A stretch of DNA of 42,395 nt, from positions 1 through 42,395 of the forward strand of contig JAIPGO010000024.1 of the NCBI GenBank assembly GCA_021736135.1, read 5' to 3'. The position numbers and the translations under genes were made by a program. This DNA comes from Candidatus Cloacimonadota bacterium. Lineage in GTDB: Bacteria; Cloacimonadota; Cloacimonadia; Cloacimonadales; TCS61. The notes under the pieces are model-generated. The model searched no databases and was not told the DNA's origin. It worked only from the letters and a program-made list of their open reading frames with translations. Shown here in pieces: positions 1 to 7,212 of the stretch; positions within the stretch are counted from its first letter, which is position 1, and each line of letters opens with the position of its first letter.

Positions 1-638
1 TGCGAACAGTTGATAACAAAGAAATCCAAGTTACAGAAATCAATCCGCATACCTTCGAATTTAACGGTAGTCTGCTGCTGACAAGCGAAGCCTGCATACC
101 CGCTGATTCCAGAATTCTGGCTTATTGCAAAAATGAATTGCGAGGTGTAAGCGAACTTCTCGATTACAGGGAAATTCTGGGCAGAAAATATTATGCCCTG
201 ATGCTTTACAGTAATCAGGAAACAGAAGAAGATTTTCAGCTATATTACCAGTCATCAGCAGAAAGTGAATTGATAAAACTGGAATACGGCTTTACCTTCG
301 AGTCGGATATGAGAACCGGAGACTTTGTAAATCCGTTGTTCATTGCGCTCCCGGATACTGAAAGTGAAGAAATCATCAGTACTGAACAGATGACAATTTT
401 CCCGAATCCCTTCAATCCGGAAACTACTATCAATTATGAGATTTCTGATGATGAATATATCTGCATAGAAATCTACAATTTGAAAGGCCAAAAGATTGAT
501 ACTTTGGTAAATGCTGTTCAGGAATCCGGCAAACACACAGCTACCTGGAATGCGGTCAGCCAGCCCAGCGGAATATATTTCCTTAATTTCAAAACGTCAA
601 GCACTCAGCGGATAAGCAAATTGATCCTGCTGAAATAA
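1..638 (+). CDS. C-terminal part of a secreted protein with a type IX-type sorting domain (5' end outside window)
   Basis: The reading frame is open from base 3 to the TAA at 636-638, so the gene begins upstream of the window; the TTG at 138 is only an internal codon. The visible part is about 211 residues. The last 85 or so form a classic C-terminal sorting domain: FPNPFNPETTINYEI, then IEIYNLKGQKIDTL, a GKHTATWNA strand, SGIYFLNFKT and the basic tail ISKLILLK. In T9SS-bearing phyla this domain directs export across the outer membrane and cell-surface attachment. The upstream part (about 125 residues) shows no catalytic motif I recognise, so the function of the passenger is unknown. Two other proteins in the window carry the same tail. 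The gene is followed by a strong terminator. Confidence 0.85.
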   Translation, partial: RTVDNKEIQVTEINPHTFEFNGSLLLTSEACIPADSRILAYCKNELRGVSELLDYREILGRKYYALMLYSNQETEEDFQLYYQSSAESELIKLEYGFTFESDMRTGDFVNPLFIALPDTESEEIISTEQMTIFPNPFNPETTINYEISDDEYICIEIYNLKGQKIDTLVNAVQESGKHTATWNAVSQPSGIYFLNFKTSSTQRISKLILLK

Positions 639-660
639 AATCTGCATTTTTTTAACAGAG

Positions 661-692
661 CGGCAGGCTCACCAGAGCCTGCCGTCTTTTTT
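661..692 (+). terminator. Rho-independent terminator
   Basis: CGGCAGGCT (661-669) pairs with AGCCTGCCG (676-684) around a six-base loop and is followed by TCTTTTTT (685-692). It lies 22 bases after the stop of the secreted protein and ends that transcript. Confidence 0.9.
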
Positions 693-764
693 GATATAAT
701 AAAACAATTCACGGATAAACCAGTAATGAAGGAAGATATACCAATACTCAGCCATCAATCAGGT

Positions 765-856
765 AATTTATATCTATAAGACCGATACAAGGCGGACACG
801 GATAACATTTAATTGTTATGGGTGTCCGCCTTGTATCGGTCTTATAGATATAAATT
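765..856. repeat. 92-bp near-perfect palindrome (35-bp perfect outer arms)
   Basis: Bases 765-799 are the exact reverse complement of 822-856 (35 of 35). Inside them two GG/GG mismatches are followed by a further six-base pairing, ATAACA/TGTTAT, around the loop TTTAAT. The match also continues weakly outward: CCATCA at 752-757 faces TGATGG near 866-871. No T-run follows on either strand, so it is not an ordinary terminator. It could be a hairpin-type mobile element, a structured RNA or a protein-binding cruciform. An assembly fold-back artefact is possible but less likely, because the arms are short and enclose a loop. Confidence 0.9.
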
Positions 857-1017
857 AATACTTTAGTGATGGTAATATAGCATATAAGTGAGATGTTGTA
901 ATTCATAACATTTTACAAGGTAGGATTTTAGGGCAAACGGGTGGTTAACTGTCAGCTATCGTGAAATTTTAACTCCAAGATTAATGAGGTGGTTAAGAAT
1001 GGAACATATCAAAGGAG

Positions 1018-1719
1018 TTAATTTACCATACTCGACCAGAGGTTCAGTTGAGTATAACCGAAATTGAAATTCAGATAAGCACCTGAAAGGTAGGTATCCG
1101 GTCCGTCTTCGAAAACTTCACCGGCGAGTTGCCATTCTCCGTTAGCGATGGGATGCATATATCCGGCGGAAAGTCCCAATGACCAAGTAGTATAGACGAA
1201 GTCAAAACAGAGTCCCCAGTTCATCATCACAGCAGTTTTACTTGCTGAAAAAGTATAGGGTAGTGTTTGATCAACAGCCTGAGCCCAGGTATTTTCTTTT
1301 GCCATTGAATAAGTGATGGAGCCCATACCCAAACCAATCCAGGGGGCGATAATCGTAAAACGGTTAGTAAAGAGAACATATCCCAGGTCAAGAAAACCCG
1401 CTTGACCGGAGGTCTGGAAGGAGAATTCTCCGCTTTTATGAGTGCCATTATTGAGAAATTTACCTTCCAATCCGAGCATCAGGTCATTAGAGAGATAGAA
1501 ATACTGAGCACCGAGTGCGAGAAAACCCTCCGGATATGAGGCTTCAAAATTGAAGGTGATATCGTCATTAAGGGTGGAAAGATCAACCGTCTGAGAGCCA
1601 AGAGTAACATGGAACATGGTGCCGTAAGTACCTTTCCAGCCAAAAAGCCCGCCATAAGCAGAAAGGCAGGACATTGACGCAAGTATAATAAAAACAGCAA
1701 GCGCTTTTTTAAAAGACAT
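1018..1719 (-). CDS. Predicted outer-membrane beta-barrel protein
   Basis: This is a 233-residue protein. The start is taken at 1719 because AGGAGG lies just upstream of that ATG and the following sequence is a good signal peptide (MSFKKALAVFIILASMSCLS, cleaved near AYGG). An in-frame ATG at 1752 would put a non-hydrophobic leader in front. The mature part alternates hydrophobic and polar residues in Gly- and aromatic-rich strands (for example WIGLGMGSITYSM and WSLGLSAGYMHP) and ends in a strand NFNFGYTQLNLWSSMVN, as expected of a small porin-like barrel. I cannot assign a substrate. It is transcribed alone, divergently from lemA. Confidence 0.65.
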   Translation of the reverse strand: MSFKKALAVFIILASMSCLSAYGGLFGWKGTYGTMFHVTLGSQTVDLSTLNDDITFNFEASYPEGFLALGAQYFYLSNDLMLGLEGKFLNNGTHKSGEFSFQTSGQAGFLDLGYVLFTNRFTIIAPWIGLGMGSITYSMAKENTWAQAVDQTLPYTFSASKTAVMMNWGLCFDFVYTTWSLGLSAGYMHPIANGEWQLAGEVFEDGPDTYLSGAYLNFNFGYTQLNLWSSMVN

Positions 1720-1865
1720 TTGACCTCCTGAGTCAGCATCAATAATGCTCATTCAAATACGAAGTTAATATTCTGAAAAAAACATTATAAGTCAAACAAT
1801 TTGTTGTTTTCCTTGACTCTGGAGTTAAAATATGGGAAAGAGTCTTAAAATATCTGGAGGTAAAT

Positions 1866-2468
1866 ATGAAAATCAGTAAAGGTTTAATCGCCCTGATAGT
1901 GATAATAGTAATACTCTTAGGACTGTATGGCTGGGTCAAGAGTAATTACAATGCAATGGTAACAGCTGAAGAGACGGTAAATGAGAAATGGAGTCAGGTT
2001 GAAAACGTTTATCAGCGGCGTTTGGATCTGATCCCGAACCTGGTGGCAACAGTAAAAGGATATGCCGAGCATGAACAGGAAACATTTAAAGCGGTTACAG
2101 AAGCGAGAGCGAAAGCCGGTGGAATGGTGAACATTGATGCCAACGTATTGAATGATCCGACTCAGTTTGCCAGATTTCAGGAAGTACAAAGCAGTTTAGG
2201 GAGCGCTTTACAGCGTTTGATGGTAATTCAGGAGCGTTACCCGGAATTGAAGGCGAACCAGAATTTTCTAGCGCTGCAGAGTCAGCTTGAAGGAACAGAA
2301 AACCGGATAACGGTAGAGCGACAGCGGTTTAATGAAGTAGCAAGAAACTTTAATGTGCTGATCCGCAAGTTTCCTGCAAATATGCTGGCGAATATGTTTG
2401 GATTTGAGCAGAAGCTTTATTTCACAGCGACAGAAGGTGCTGATATTGCTCCCAAAGTAGAATTTTGA
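1866..2468 (+). CDS. lemA: LemA family protein
   Basis: This 200-residue protein has an N-terminal membrane anchor (about residues 7-25) followed by the helical LemA domain. The family signature is clear: EKWSQVENVYQRRLDLIPNL, then VATVKGYAEHEQETFKAVTEARAKA in the first long helices and an ENRITVERQRFNEVARNFN helix near the C-terminus. LemA proteins are single-pass envelope proteins of uncertain biochemical role, often encoded with TPM-domain proteins or M48 proteases. Here it opens a three-gene set with two TPM-domain genes (18-base and 9-base gaps). GGAGG lies ahead of the ATG. A second LemA with different partners is at 36272-36817. Confidence 0.93.
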   Translation: MKISKGLIALIVIIVILLGLYGWVKSNYNAMVTAEETVNEKWSQVENVYQRRLDLIPNLVATVKGYAEHEQETFKAVTEARAKAGGMVNIDANVLNDPTQFARFQEVQSSLGSALQRLMVIQERYPELKANQNFLALQSQLEGTENRITVERQRFNEVARNFNVLIRKFPANMLANMFGFEQKLYFTATEGADIAPKVEF

Positions 2469-2486
2469 AAAAGCGGGAAGGCATAA

Positions 2487-3155
2487 ATGCATAAATTAAC
2501 AGCAGCAGATCGAGAAAAGATAGCATCTGCGGTCGGTAAAGCAGAACTTAAAACTAGTGGAGAAATAGCCACAGCAGTAATCAGGCAAAGTAATGATTAC
2601 GCCATATATGAGCTAAGCATTGCGGTTCTTTTGAGTCTCATTTATGGCACGTTGCTGGTAATTTTTACAGAACAGATCGAGAGCTGGCTGCAGGGCAGTT
2701 TCTGGGGATATCACTCCGGATTTTTGACCGGTTTCTATGTATTCAGTATTTTTTTATTGATATTAATCCTATATTTTTTGGGAAATATGCCGGTACTAGA
2801 TCGGCTGATCGTGCCCGTGAAAGCGAGAGAGCGCTGGGTAAAACGCCGGGCGCAGCAGCATTTTTCGGAAACAGGAGTTGGGCATACAAAAGACGGGACA
2901 GGAATATTGATTTTTATATCGCTGCTGGAGCAGCGAGTGGAACTTCTGGCAGATTGGGGAATAGCGGAAAAAGTGAGTCCTGAGATCTGGCAGGGTGTGT
3001 TGAATCATATAATTGAAGGAATAAAGAACGGCAGAATGGTAGACAGTCTTTGCGAAAGTATAGAAATATGTGGAGATTTACTATCTGCGGATTTTCCACG
3101 TCAGGCAGATGATGTAAACGAACTGGCAGACGGCATAATCGAGCTGGATAAATAG
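2487..3155 (+). CDS. TPM-domain membrane protein with two internal membrane helices
   Basis: This 222-residue protein belongs to the TPM-domain group that accompanies LemA. The first 40 residues (AADREKIASAVGKAELKTSG and on) match the start of a TPM domain. Two membrane segments follow (about 42-62 and 80-101). The rest of the domain resumes at about 110, with FSETGVGHTKDGTGILIFIS, VELLADWGIAEKVSPEIWQ and a C-terminal helix. The fold is therefore interrupted by a hairpin of membrane helices, as in some single-gene TPM families. Its biochemical role is not known; plant TPM relatives act in photosystem repair and some have phosphatase activity. It probably acts at the membrane with LemA. Confidence 0.8.
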   Translation: MHKLTAADREKIASAVGKAELKTSGEIATAVIRQSNDYAIYELSIAVLLSLIYGTLLVIFTEQIESWLQGSFWGYHSGFLTGFYVFSIFLLILILYFLGNMPVLDRLIVPVKARERWVKRRAQQHFSETGVGHTKDGTGILIFISLLEQRVELLADWGIAEKVSPEIWQGVLNHIIEGIKNGRMVDSLCESIEICGDLLSADFPRQADDVNELADGIIELDK

Positions 3156-3164
3156 GAGAGAATA

Positions 3165-3920
3165 ATGCAAATAAGAAAATTAGTGATATTCCTCCTTCTG
3201 ACATTGCTGATGCTGCCCCTTTTGGCGAAATTAAGACTGCCGGAATTGAAGATGATGGTAAACGACGAGGCTGGGATCTTGAGCCGTGGAGAAGAGCAGG
3301 AACTGGAAAGCCTGCTGAGGACTGTGAAAGATCGGACATCTTCGGAAGTGGTACTTTTAACGATTACAAGTCTGCAGGGATTGACAATTGAAGAATATGG
3401 GATACGACTAGCGGACGAATGGAAAGTTGGCAAAGCTGATCGTGATAACGGATTGATCTTACTGGTGAGTACCGGAGACCGCAAGGTTCGGCTGGAAGTG
3501 GGTTATGGACTGGAAGGCATTTTAACTGATGCACGTTGCAGCTACATAATCAATGAAAGCATATTACCCGCTTTTCGGAGTAATAATTATTACGAAGGGA
3601 TAAAGGCTGGTTTAAGTTCTGCTACAGGTCTGATCACGGGTGAATATATAATCAGCGATGAAGAGCTGGCAGCATATCAGGAAAAGCAGCAGCGTAAAAG
3701 AAGCAGTGGCGGCATCCCTGTGGGTTTGATAATATTCATTTTGTTTCTATTGCTTTCACGACGCCGTGGTGGCGGCGGCGGAATATTTTCAGCGTTGCTT
3801 CTGGGTTCAATGCTGGGCGGGCATAGCGGACGTGGCGGTATGAGCGGTGGTGGCGGTTTTGGCGGATTCTCAGGTGGCGGCGGCGGCTTCGGTGGTGGTG
3901 GAGCTTCCGGGGGATGGTAA
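3165..3920 (+). CDS. TPM-domain exported protein with glycine-rich tail (YgcG type)
   Basis: This 251-residue protein has a signal peptide (about 1-21) and then a full TPM domain (about 25-155): VNDEAGILSRGEEQELESLL, DRTSSEVVLLTI, WKVGKADRDNGLILLVSTGD and VRLEVGYGLEGILTDARC. A membrane helix at about 187-203 precedes a tail made almost only of Gly, Ser and Phe (GGGGGIFSALLLG to GGGGFGGGGASGGW). This is the usual YgcG arrangement: domain outside, anchor, then Gly-rich end. The tail is encoded by a GGTGGC-rich low-complexity stretch near 3767-3917. It ends the lemA-TPM-TPM set; obg follows after 61 bases. Confidence 0.88.
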   Translation: MQIRKLVIFLLLTLLMLPLLAKLRLPELKMMVNDEAGILSRGEEQELESLLRTVKDRTSSEVVLLTITSLQGLTIEEYGIRLADEWKVGKADRDNGLILLVSTGDRKVRLEVGYGLEGILTDARCSYIINESILPAFRSNNYYEGIKAGLSSATGLITGEYIISDEELAAYQEKQQRKRSSGGIPVGLIIFILFLLLSRRRGGGGGIFSALLLGSMLGGHSGRGGMSGGGGFGGFSGGGGGFGGGGASGGW

Positions 3921-3925
3921 TCAAA

Positions 3926-3966
3926 GACGTGATTCGAGATTCGTAATTAGAGACTCGAAATGCGAG
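3926..3966. repeat. Short degenerate GATTCG-type repeat
   Basis: The gap before obg contains two tandem copies GATTCGA/GATTCGT (3931-3944) with related words GACGTGATTCGAG, GAGACTCGA and TGCGAG around them. It resembles the GTGAGA heptamer run at 7172-7199. The role is unknown; it may be slippage-derived spacer DNA. Confidence 0.5.
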
Positions 3967-3981
3967 GGATAAAGGAGTTAT

Positions 3982-5004
3982 ATGTTTATAGATTATGCAA
4001 GGATAAGAGTTACATCAGGCAGAGGCGGCTCAGGAGCAATTGGATTCCGGCGAGAGAAATTTGTAGCGAAGGGTGGACCTGATGGTGGTGATGGTGGAAA
4101 AGGAGGCAGCGTTTATCTGGTTGCCGATAATAATTATAACACGCTCTTAAAGTTCCGGTTTGAGAAATTTCACAAAGCGGAATCCGGTCAAAGAGGGGGA
4201 GGAAACAATATGACCGGTGCTTCGGGAAATGATCTTTATCTGCCGGTTCCGCCTGGTACGGAGATATTTGATATAACCGATGGGAAGCATGAGAAGTTGG
4301 GAGAATTAACGGAAACCGGGGAAGTATTACTCGTTGCCAAAGGTGGCAATGGAGGCAGGGGCAATGCGCGATTTGCCACAGCGACACAAAAGGCGCCCCG
4401 TTATGCTAAACCCGGGGGAGATGCTGAAGAGCTGGAACTGGAACTGGTGTTAAAATTAATGGCAGATGTTGGATTGGTAGGCTTTCCGAATGCAGGTAAA
4501 TCTACGTTATTAAGTAAATTATCTTCGGCGCATCCCAAAATTGCGAGTTATGAATTCACCACGCTGGAGCCAATGCTGGGGGTGGTGCAGGTTAATGAAT
4601 ATAACAATTTTGTAATGGCAGACATACCCGGCATCATAGAGGGGGCGCATGACGGCAAGGGTCTGGGAATTCAGTTCCTGCGTCATATTCAACGTACCAA
4701 GCTTCTGCTTTTTCTAATAGACATCAATAGTCACAATCCTTTTGAAGATTATACCGTATTACATCAGGAGTTGATCATGTATGATCCTGAGATGGACAGG
4801 AAGCCGCACATGATAGTTCTTTCCAAGCTGGATACGATAGGAGAAGAGGATAAAGCAGAAATGCTGGACATGATAAAACAGGAATTTGCAGAACGTTTTC
4901 ATGAATCCATTATGATGATATCTTCCATAACCGGAGAAAACCTGGGCAGGCTGAAAAAAGTACTTTATGATAAAATAATTGAACTTAACAAAATAGAAAT
5001 ATGA
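3982..5004 (+). CDS. obg: GTPase Obg (ribosome assembly)
   Basis: This 340-residue protein binds GTP and acts in late maturation of the large ribosomal subunit and in stress control. Residues 1-158 form the glycine-rich Obg fold (GGDGGKGGSVYLVAD, GRGNARFATATQKAPRYAKP). The G domain follows: G1 GFPNAGKST at 167-175, switch region YEFTTLEPMLG, G3 DIPGIIEGAH, G4 LSKLD and G5 ISSITGENL. The protein stops soon after the G domain, so the variable OCT domain of longer homologues is absent, which is common. AAAGGAG sits ahead of the ATG. The stop overlaps the ridA start (ATGA), which indicates translational coupling. Confidence 0.96.
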   Translation: MFIDYARIRVTSGRGGSGAIGFRREKFVAKGGPDGGDGGKGGSVYLVADNNYNTLLKFRFEKFHKAESGQRGGGNNMTGASGNDLYLPVPPGTEIFDITDGKHEKLGELTETGEVLLVAKGGNGGRGNARFATATQKAPRYAKPGGDAEELELELVLKLMADVGLVGFPNAGKSTLLSKLSSAHPKIASYEFTTLEPMLGVVQVNEYNNFVMADIPGIIEGAHDGKGLGIQFLRHIQRTKLLLFLIDINSHNPFEDYTVLHQELIMYDPEMDRKPHMIVLSKLDTIGEEDKAEMLDMIKQEFAERFHESIMMISSITGENLGRLKKVLYDKIIELNKIEI

Positions 5005-5372
5005 GAGTAATACACAGTGAAAAAGCACCGGCAGCTCTGGGATGTTATTCGCAGGCAGTAGAGCGGCAGGGAATGTTATGGACATCTATGCAAATAGGCA
5101 TTGTAGCAGACAGCGGCGAACTGGCAGAGAACTTTGCCGGTCAAATGCAGCAGATAATGGAAAATCTGGGGGCAATCCTGGAGGCGGGAGGATATGAGTG
5201 GGGTAAGGTGGTAAAGGTAAGTATATATCTGGCAGATCTGGCAGATTTCAGTGAGATGAACGGGATATATACAAAATACCTGCATTTGCCCTATCCGGCA
5301 AGGGAGGTAGTGGAAGTGAGGTCATTGCCACGGGGAGCCAGAGCAGGAGTGAGCCTGATAGCCATGAAGTGA
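5001..5372 (+). CDS. ridA: RidA family enamine/imine deaminase
   Basis: This 123-residue protein has the size and motifs of the YjgF/YER057c/UK114 family, whose members are trimeric and hydrolyse reactive enamine/imine intermediates made by PLP enzymes. Recognisable elements are the N-terminal KAPAALGCYSQAVERQGMLW, QMQQIMENLGAILEAGG, VVKVSIYLADLADFSEMN and the C-terminal PAREVVEVRSLPRGARAGVS, which carries the conserved Arg of the ligand pocket. It overlaps obg by four bases and dprA by one, so it belongs to the same transcription unit. Confidence 0.93.
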   Translation: MRVIHSEKAPAALGCYSQAVERQGMLWTSMQIGIVADSGELAENFAGQMQQIMENLGAILEAGGYEWGKVVKVSIYLADLADFSEMNGIYTKYLHLPYPAREVVEVRSLPRGARAGVSLIAMK

Positions 5373-6469
5373 TGTCAGCGAGAATACGAGCCTGGATCAA
5401 ACTTTGCAGTGCACCGCAGATAGGGGCGGGTAAGGCCATCCGTCTGGTGCGTGAACTGGGAGAACCTCAAGGGTTTATAGAAATTGATGATACACCTTTA
5501 AGTGAGATCAGTTTTATTACTGCCGCAGCGCTGGCGTATCTGAGAAGTAAAGATGATCCGCCTGACTGGAATAAAACAGCAAAAATAATAGAGCATACCG
5601 AAGTAAAATTCTGCAGTATTCTTGATGCAGAATATCCTGAAATGATTCGCAATATTGGAGACGCGCCACCATTTTTATTTTATTTGGGAACACTACACGG
5701 GGAAGATTTCCGGCGTAATCTGGCAATTGTGGGCACACGAAAGCCCTCCTTGTATGGTAAAACCCAATGCGAGTCAATTACACGAGAGCTGGTCAAGCGT
5801 AATTTTACTATTATCAGTGGATTAGCTTATGGAATAGATGCAGTGGCACATAAAACAGTCCTGGAAAACGGTGGAAGAACACTGGCAGTGATGGGAAGCA
5901 GCATTGAGAATATCTATCCGCAATCACATAGACAACTGGCAGCAGAAATTATCTGTAATGGTGCTTTAATAACTGAGCAGATTCCAGGGAGTAAGCTTAA
6001 TCCCTGGAATTTTGTGCAGCGGAATCGCATTATCAGCGGTTTGAGTCAAGGAATCTGGGTCGTGGAAGGCAGTGAGAAAAGTGGTGCATTGATCACGGCA
6101 AAATTTGCGCGAGAGCAGCAACGGGCAGTTTTTGCTTTACCGGGTGATGTAACGCGCAGTACCGCAACAGGCCCGAATCTATTACTGAACCAGGGAGCCA
6201 TACCGGTACAGAGCTATCAAGACATATTGAAGGGACTGGGAATTAATGAATCTGCCGAGGAACCAGGAGATTCGGTGATGGCGGAATTAAATGAAATGGA
6301 AAGAAGGATATATCAATTGCTTTTAGCACAGGAAGAAGAGCTGGAATTCGACAAATTAATAGTATTGAGCGGTTATTCCGTAAGCCAGTTAGCAACGCTG
6401 CTTTTAAGCCTGGAATTGAAAGGTCTTGTCAGGAATGCAGCCGGAAATAAAATATATCCCTTAAAATAA
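5372..6469 (+). CDS. dprA: DNA-processing protein DprA
   Basis: This is a 365-residue protein. DprA protects incoming single-stranded DNA and loads RecA during natural transformation. An N-terminal helical segment (1-60) precedes the Rossmann-type domain, which shows AIVGTRKPSLYG (around residue 119), IISGLAYGIDAVAHKTVLE, LAVMGSSIENIYPQSHR, NPWNFVQRNRIISGLSQGIW and GALITAKFAREQQRAVFALPG. A C-terminal winged-helix segment (about 300-365) completes the usual long form. I chose the ATG at 5372, which overlaps the ridA stop as TGATG, over the GTG one codon earlier. The gene suggests capacity for DNA uptake, but no com genes are in view. Confidence 0.95.
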   Translation: MSARIRAWIKLCSAPQIGAGKAIRLVRELGEPQGFIEIDDTPLSEISFITAAALAYLRSKDDPPDWNKTAKIIEHTEVKFCSILDAEYPEMIRNIGDAPPFLFYLGTLHGEDFRRNLAIVGTRKPSLYGKTQCESITRELVKRNFTIISGLAYGIDAVAHKTVLENGGRTLAVMGSSIENIYPQSHRQLAAEIICNGALITEQIPGSKLNPWNFVQRNRIISGLSQGIWVVEGSEKSGALITAKFAREQQRAVFALPGDVTRSTATGPNLLLNQGAIPVQSYQDILKGLGINESAEEPGDSVMAELNEMERRIYQLLLAQEEELEFDKLIVLSGYSVSQLATLLLSLELKGLVRNAAGNKIYPLK

Positions 6470-6482
6470 TAATGAGGTTTTA

Positions 6483-7175
6483 ATGAAAAAACGTGAGACA
6501 AGAATAGAGAGGGGTTATTTAAAAAATTATGCCAGATCTGTAATGATCGAGACGGGAAATACAAAAGTTTTATGTGCCATTACGGTACAGGAAGGTGTAC
6601 CCGGTTTTTTGAGGGATAAGGCTCAAGGCTGGTTGACAGCGGAATATGCCATGTTGCCCTGTAGTTCTAATGAACGTTTTCGACGAGAAGTTAATAATGG
6701 TAAGATAACCGGAAGGACTGCTGAGATCCAGAGGCTGATTGGAAGATCACTTCGGGCTGTGGTTGATCTGGAAAAAATGGCAGGCTATACAGTACTGGTA
6801 GATTGTGACGTGATCCAGGCAGATGGAGGTACGCGAACAGCATCTATAACGGGTGCGAGTATTGCTCTTTACGATACATTTACCGGGATGATTGCAGAGG
6901 GGAAAATACTGGAAAATCCTCTGTCAGAAATGGTGGCAGCTATATCCGTAGGTTTAGTTGATGGGGAATATAAGCTTGATCTTGATTATGAATCCGATTC
7001 CAGGGCAGAAGTTGATCTGAATGTGGTTATGACAGAAAGCGGGAAACTGGTTGATATTCAGGGGACTGCCGAAGGAGCGCTTTTTGATCGGGAGCAACTG
7101 AATAAAATGATCGATCTGGCAGAACAAGGAATCAGGGAATTGATAGCAGAGCAGAAAGAAGCATTAAAAAAGTGA
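6483..7175 (+). CDS. rph: Ribonuclease PH
   Basis: This 230-residue phosphorolytic 3'-5' exoribonuclease trims tRNA 3' ends. Signature stretches are GNTKVLCAITVQEGVPGFL, GQGWLTAEY-type AQGWLTAEYAMLP, GRTAEIQRLIGRSLRAVVDL, DCDVIQADGGTRTASITGAS and the C-terminal DLNVVMTESGKLVDIQGTAEG. The N-terminus is about eight residues shorter than E. coli RNase PH and lacks the RPDGR-type opening; a stop codon lies just upstream in frame (6462-6464), so this is real. GAGG is positioned ahead of the ATG. The gene ends inside a run of GTGAGA heptamers. Confidence 0.95.
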   Translation: MKKRETRIERGYLKNYARSVMIETGNTKVLCAITVQEGVPGFLRDKAQGWLTAEYAMLPCSSNERFRREVNNGKITGRTAEIQRLIGRSLRAVVDLEKMAGYTVLVDCDVIQADGGTRTASITGASIALYDTFTGMIAEGKILENPLSEMVAAISVGLVDGEYKLDLDYESDSRAEVDLNVVMTESGKLVDIQGTAEGALFDREQLNKMIDLAEQGIRELIAEQKEALKK

Positions 7176-7199
7176 GACGTGAGACGTGAGAAGTGAGAA
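7172..7199. repeat. Four tandem GTGAGA(C/A) heptamers
   Basis: GTGAGAC, GTGAGAC, GTGAGAA, GTGAGAA follow each other without gaps from 7172 to 7199, covering the rph stop codon and the gap before hutI. The run creates a spurious in-frame GTG start for hutI at 7186. Confidence 0.85.
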
Positions 7200-7212
7200 G
7201 AAAGAAATAGAT

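Larger units (their letters stand above)
639..1017. other. Gene-free stretch with a terminator and a long palindrome
   Basis: No convincing gene lies between the secreted protein and the convergent outer-membrane gene. The stretch holds a rho-independent terminator at 661-692 and the 92-bp palindrome at 765-856. I see nothing recognisable in 870-1017. Confidence 0.7.

Noticed and set aside
765-856. Palindrome as a terminator for the convergent genes
   Set aside because: No T-run follows on either strand, and the plus-strand gene already has a good terminator at 661-692.
2914-3339. 141-codon minus-strand frame over the two TPM genes
   Set aside because: It is antisense to two well-supported genes, Pro/Ser-rich and without motifs.
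7186-7212. GTG at 7186 as the hutI start
   Set aside because: It is part of the GTGAGA heptamer run, adds nine charged residues with no family match, and the ATG at 7213 gives the expected N-terminus.
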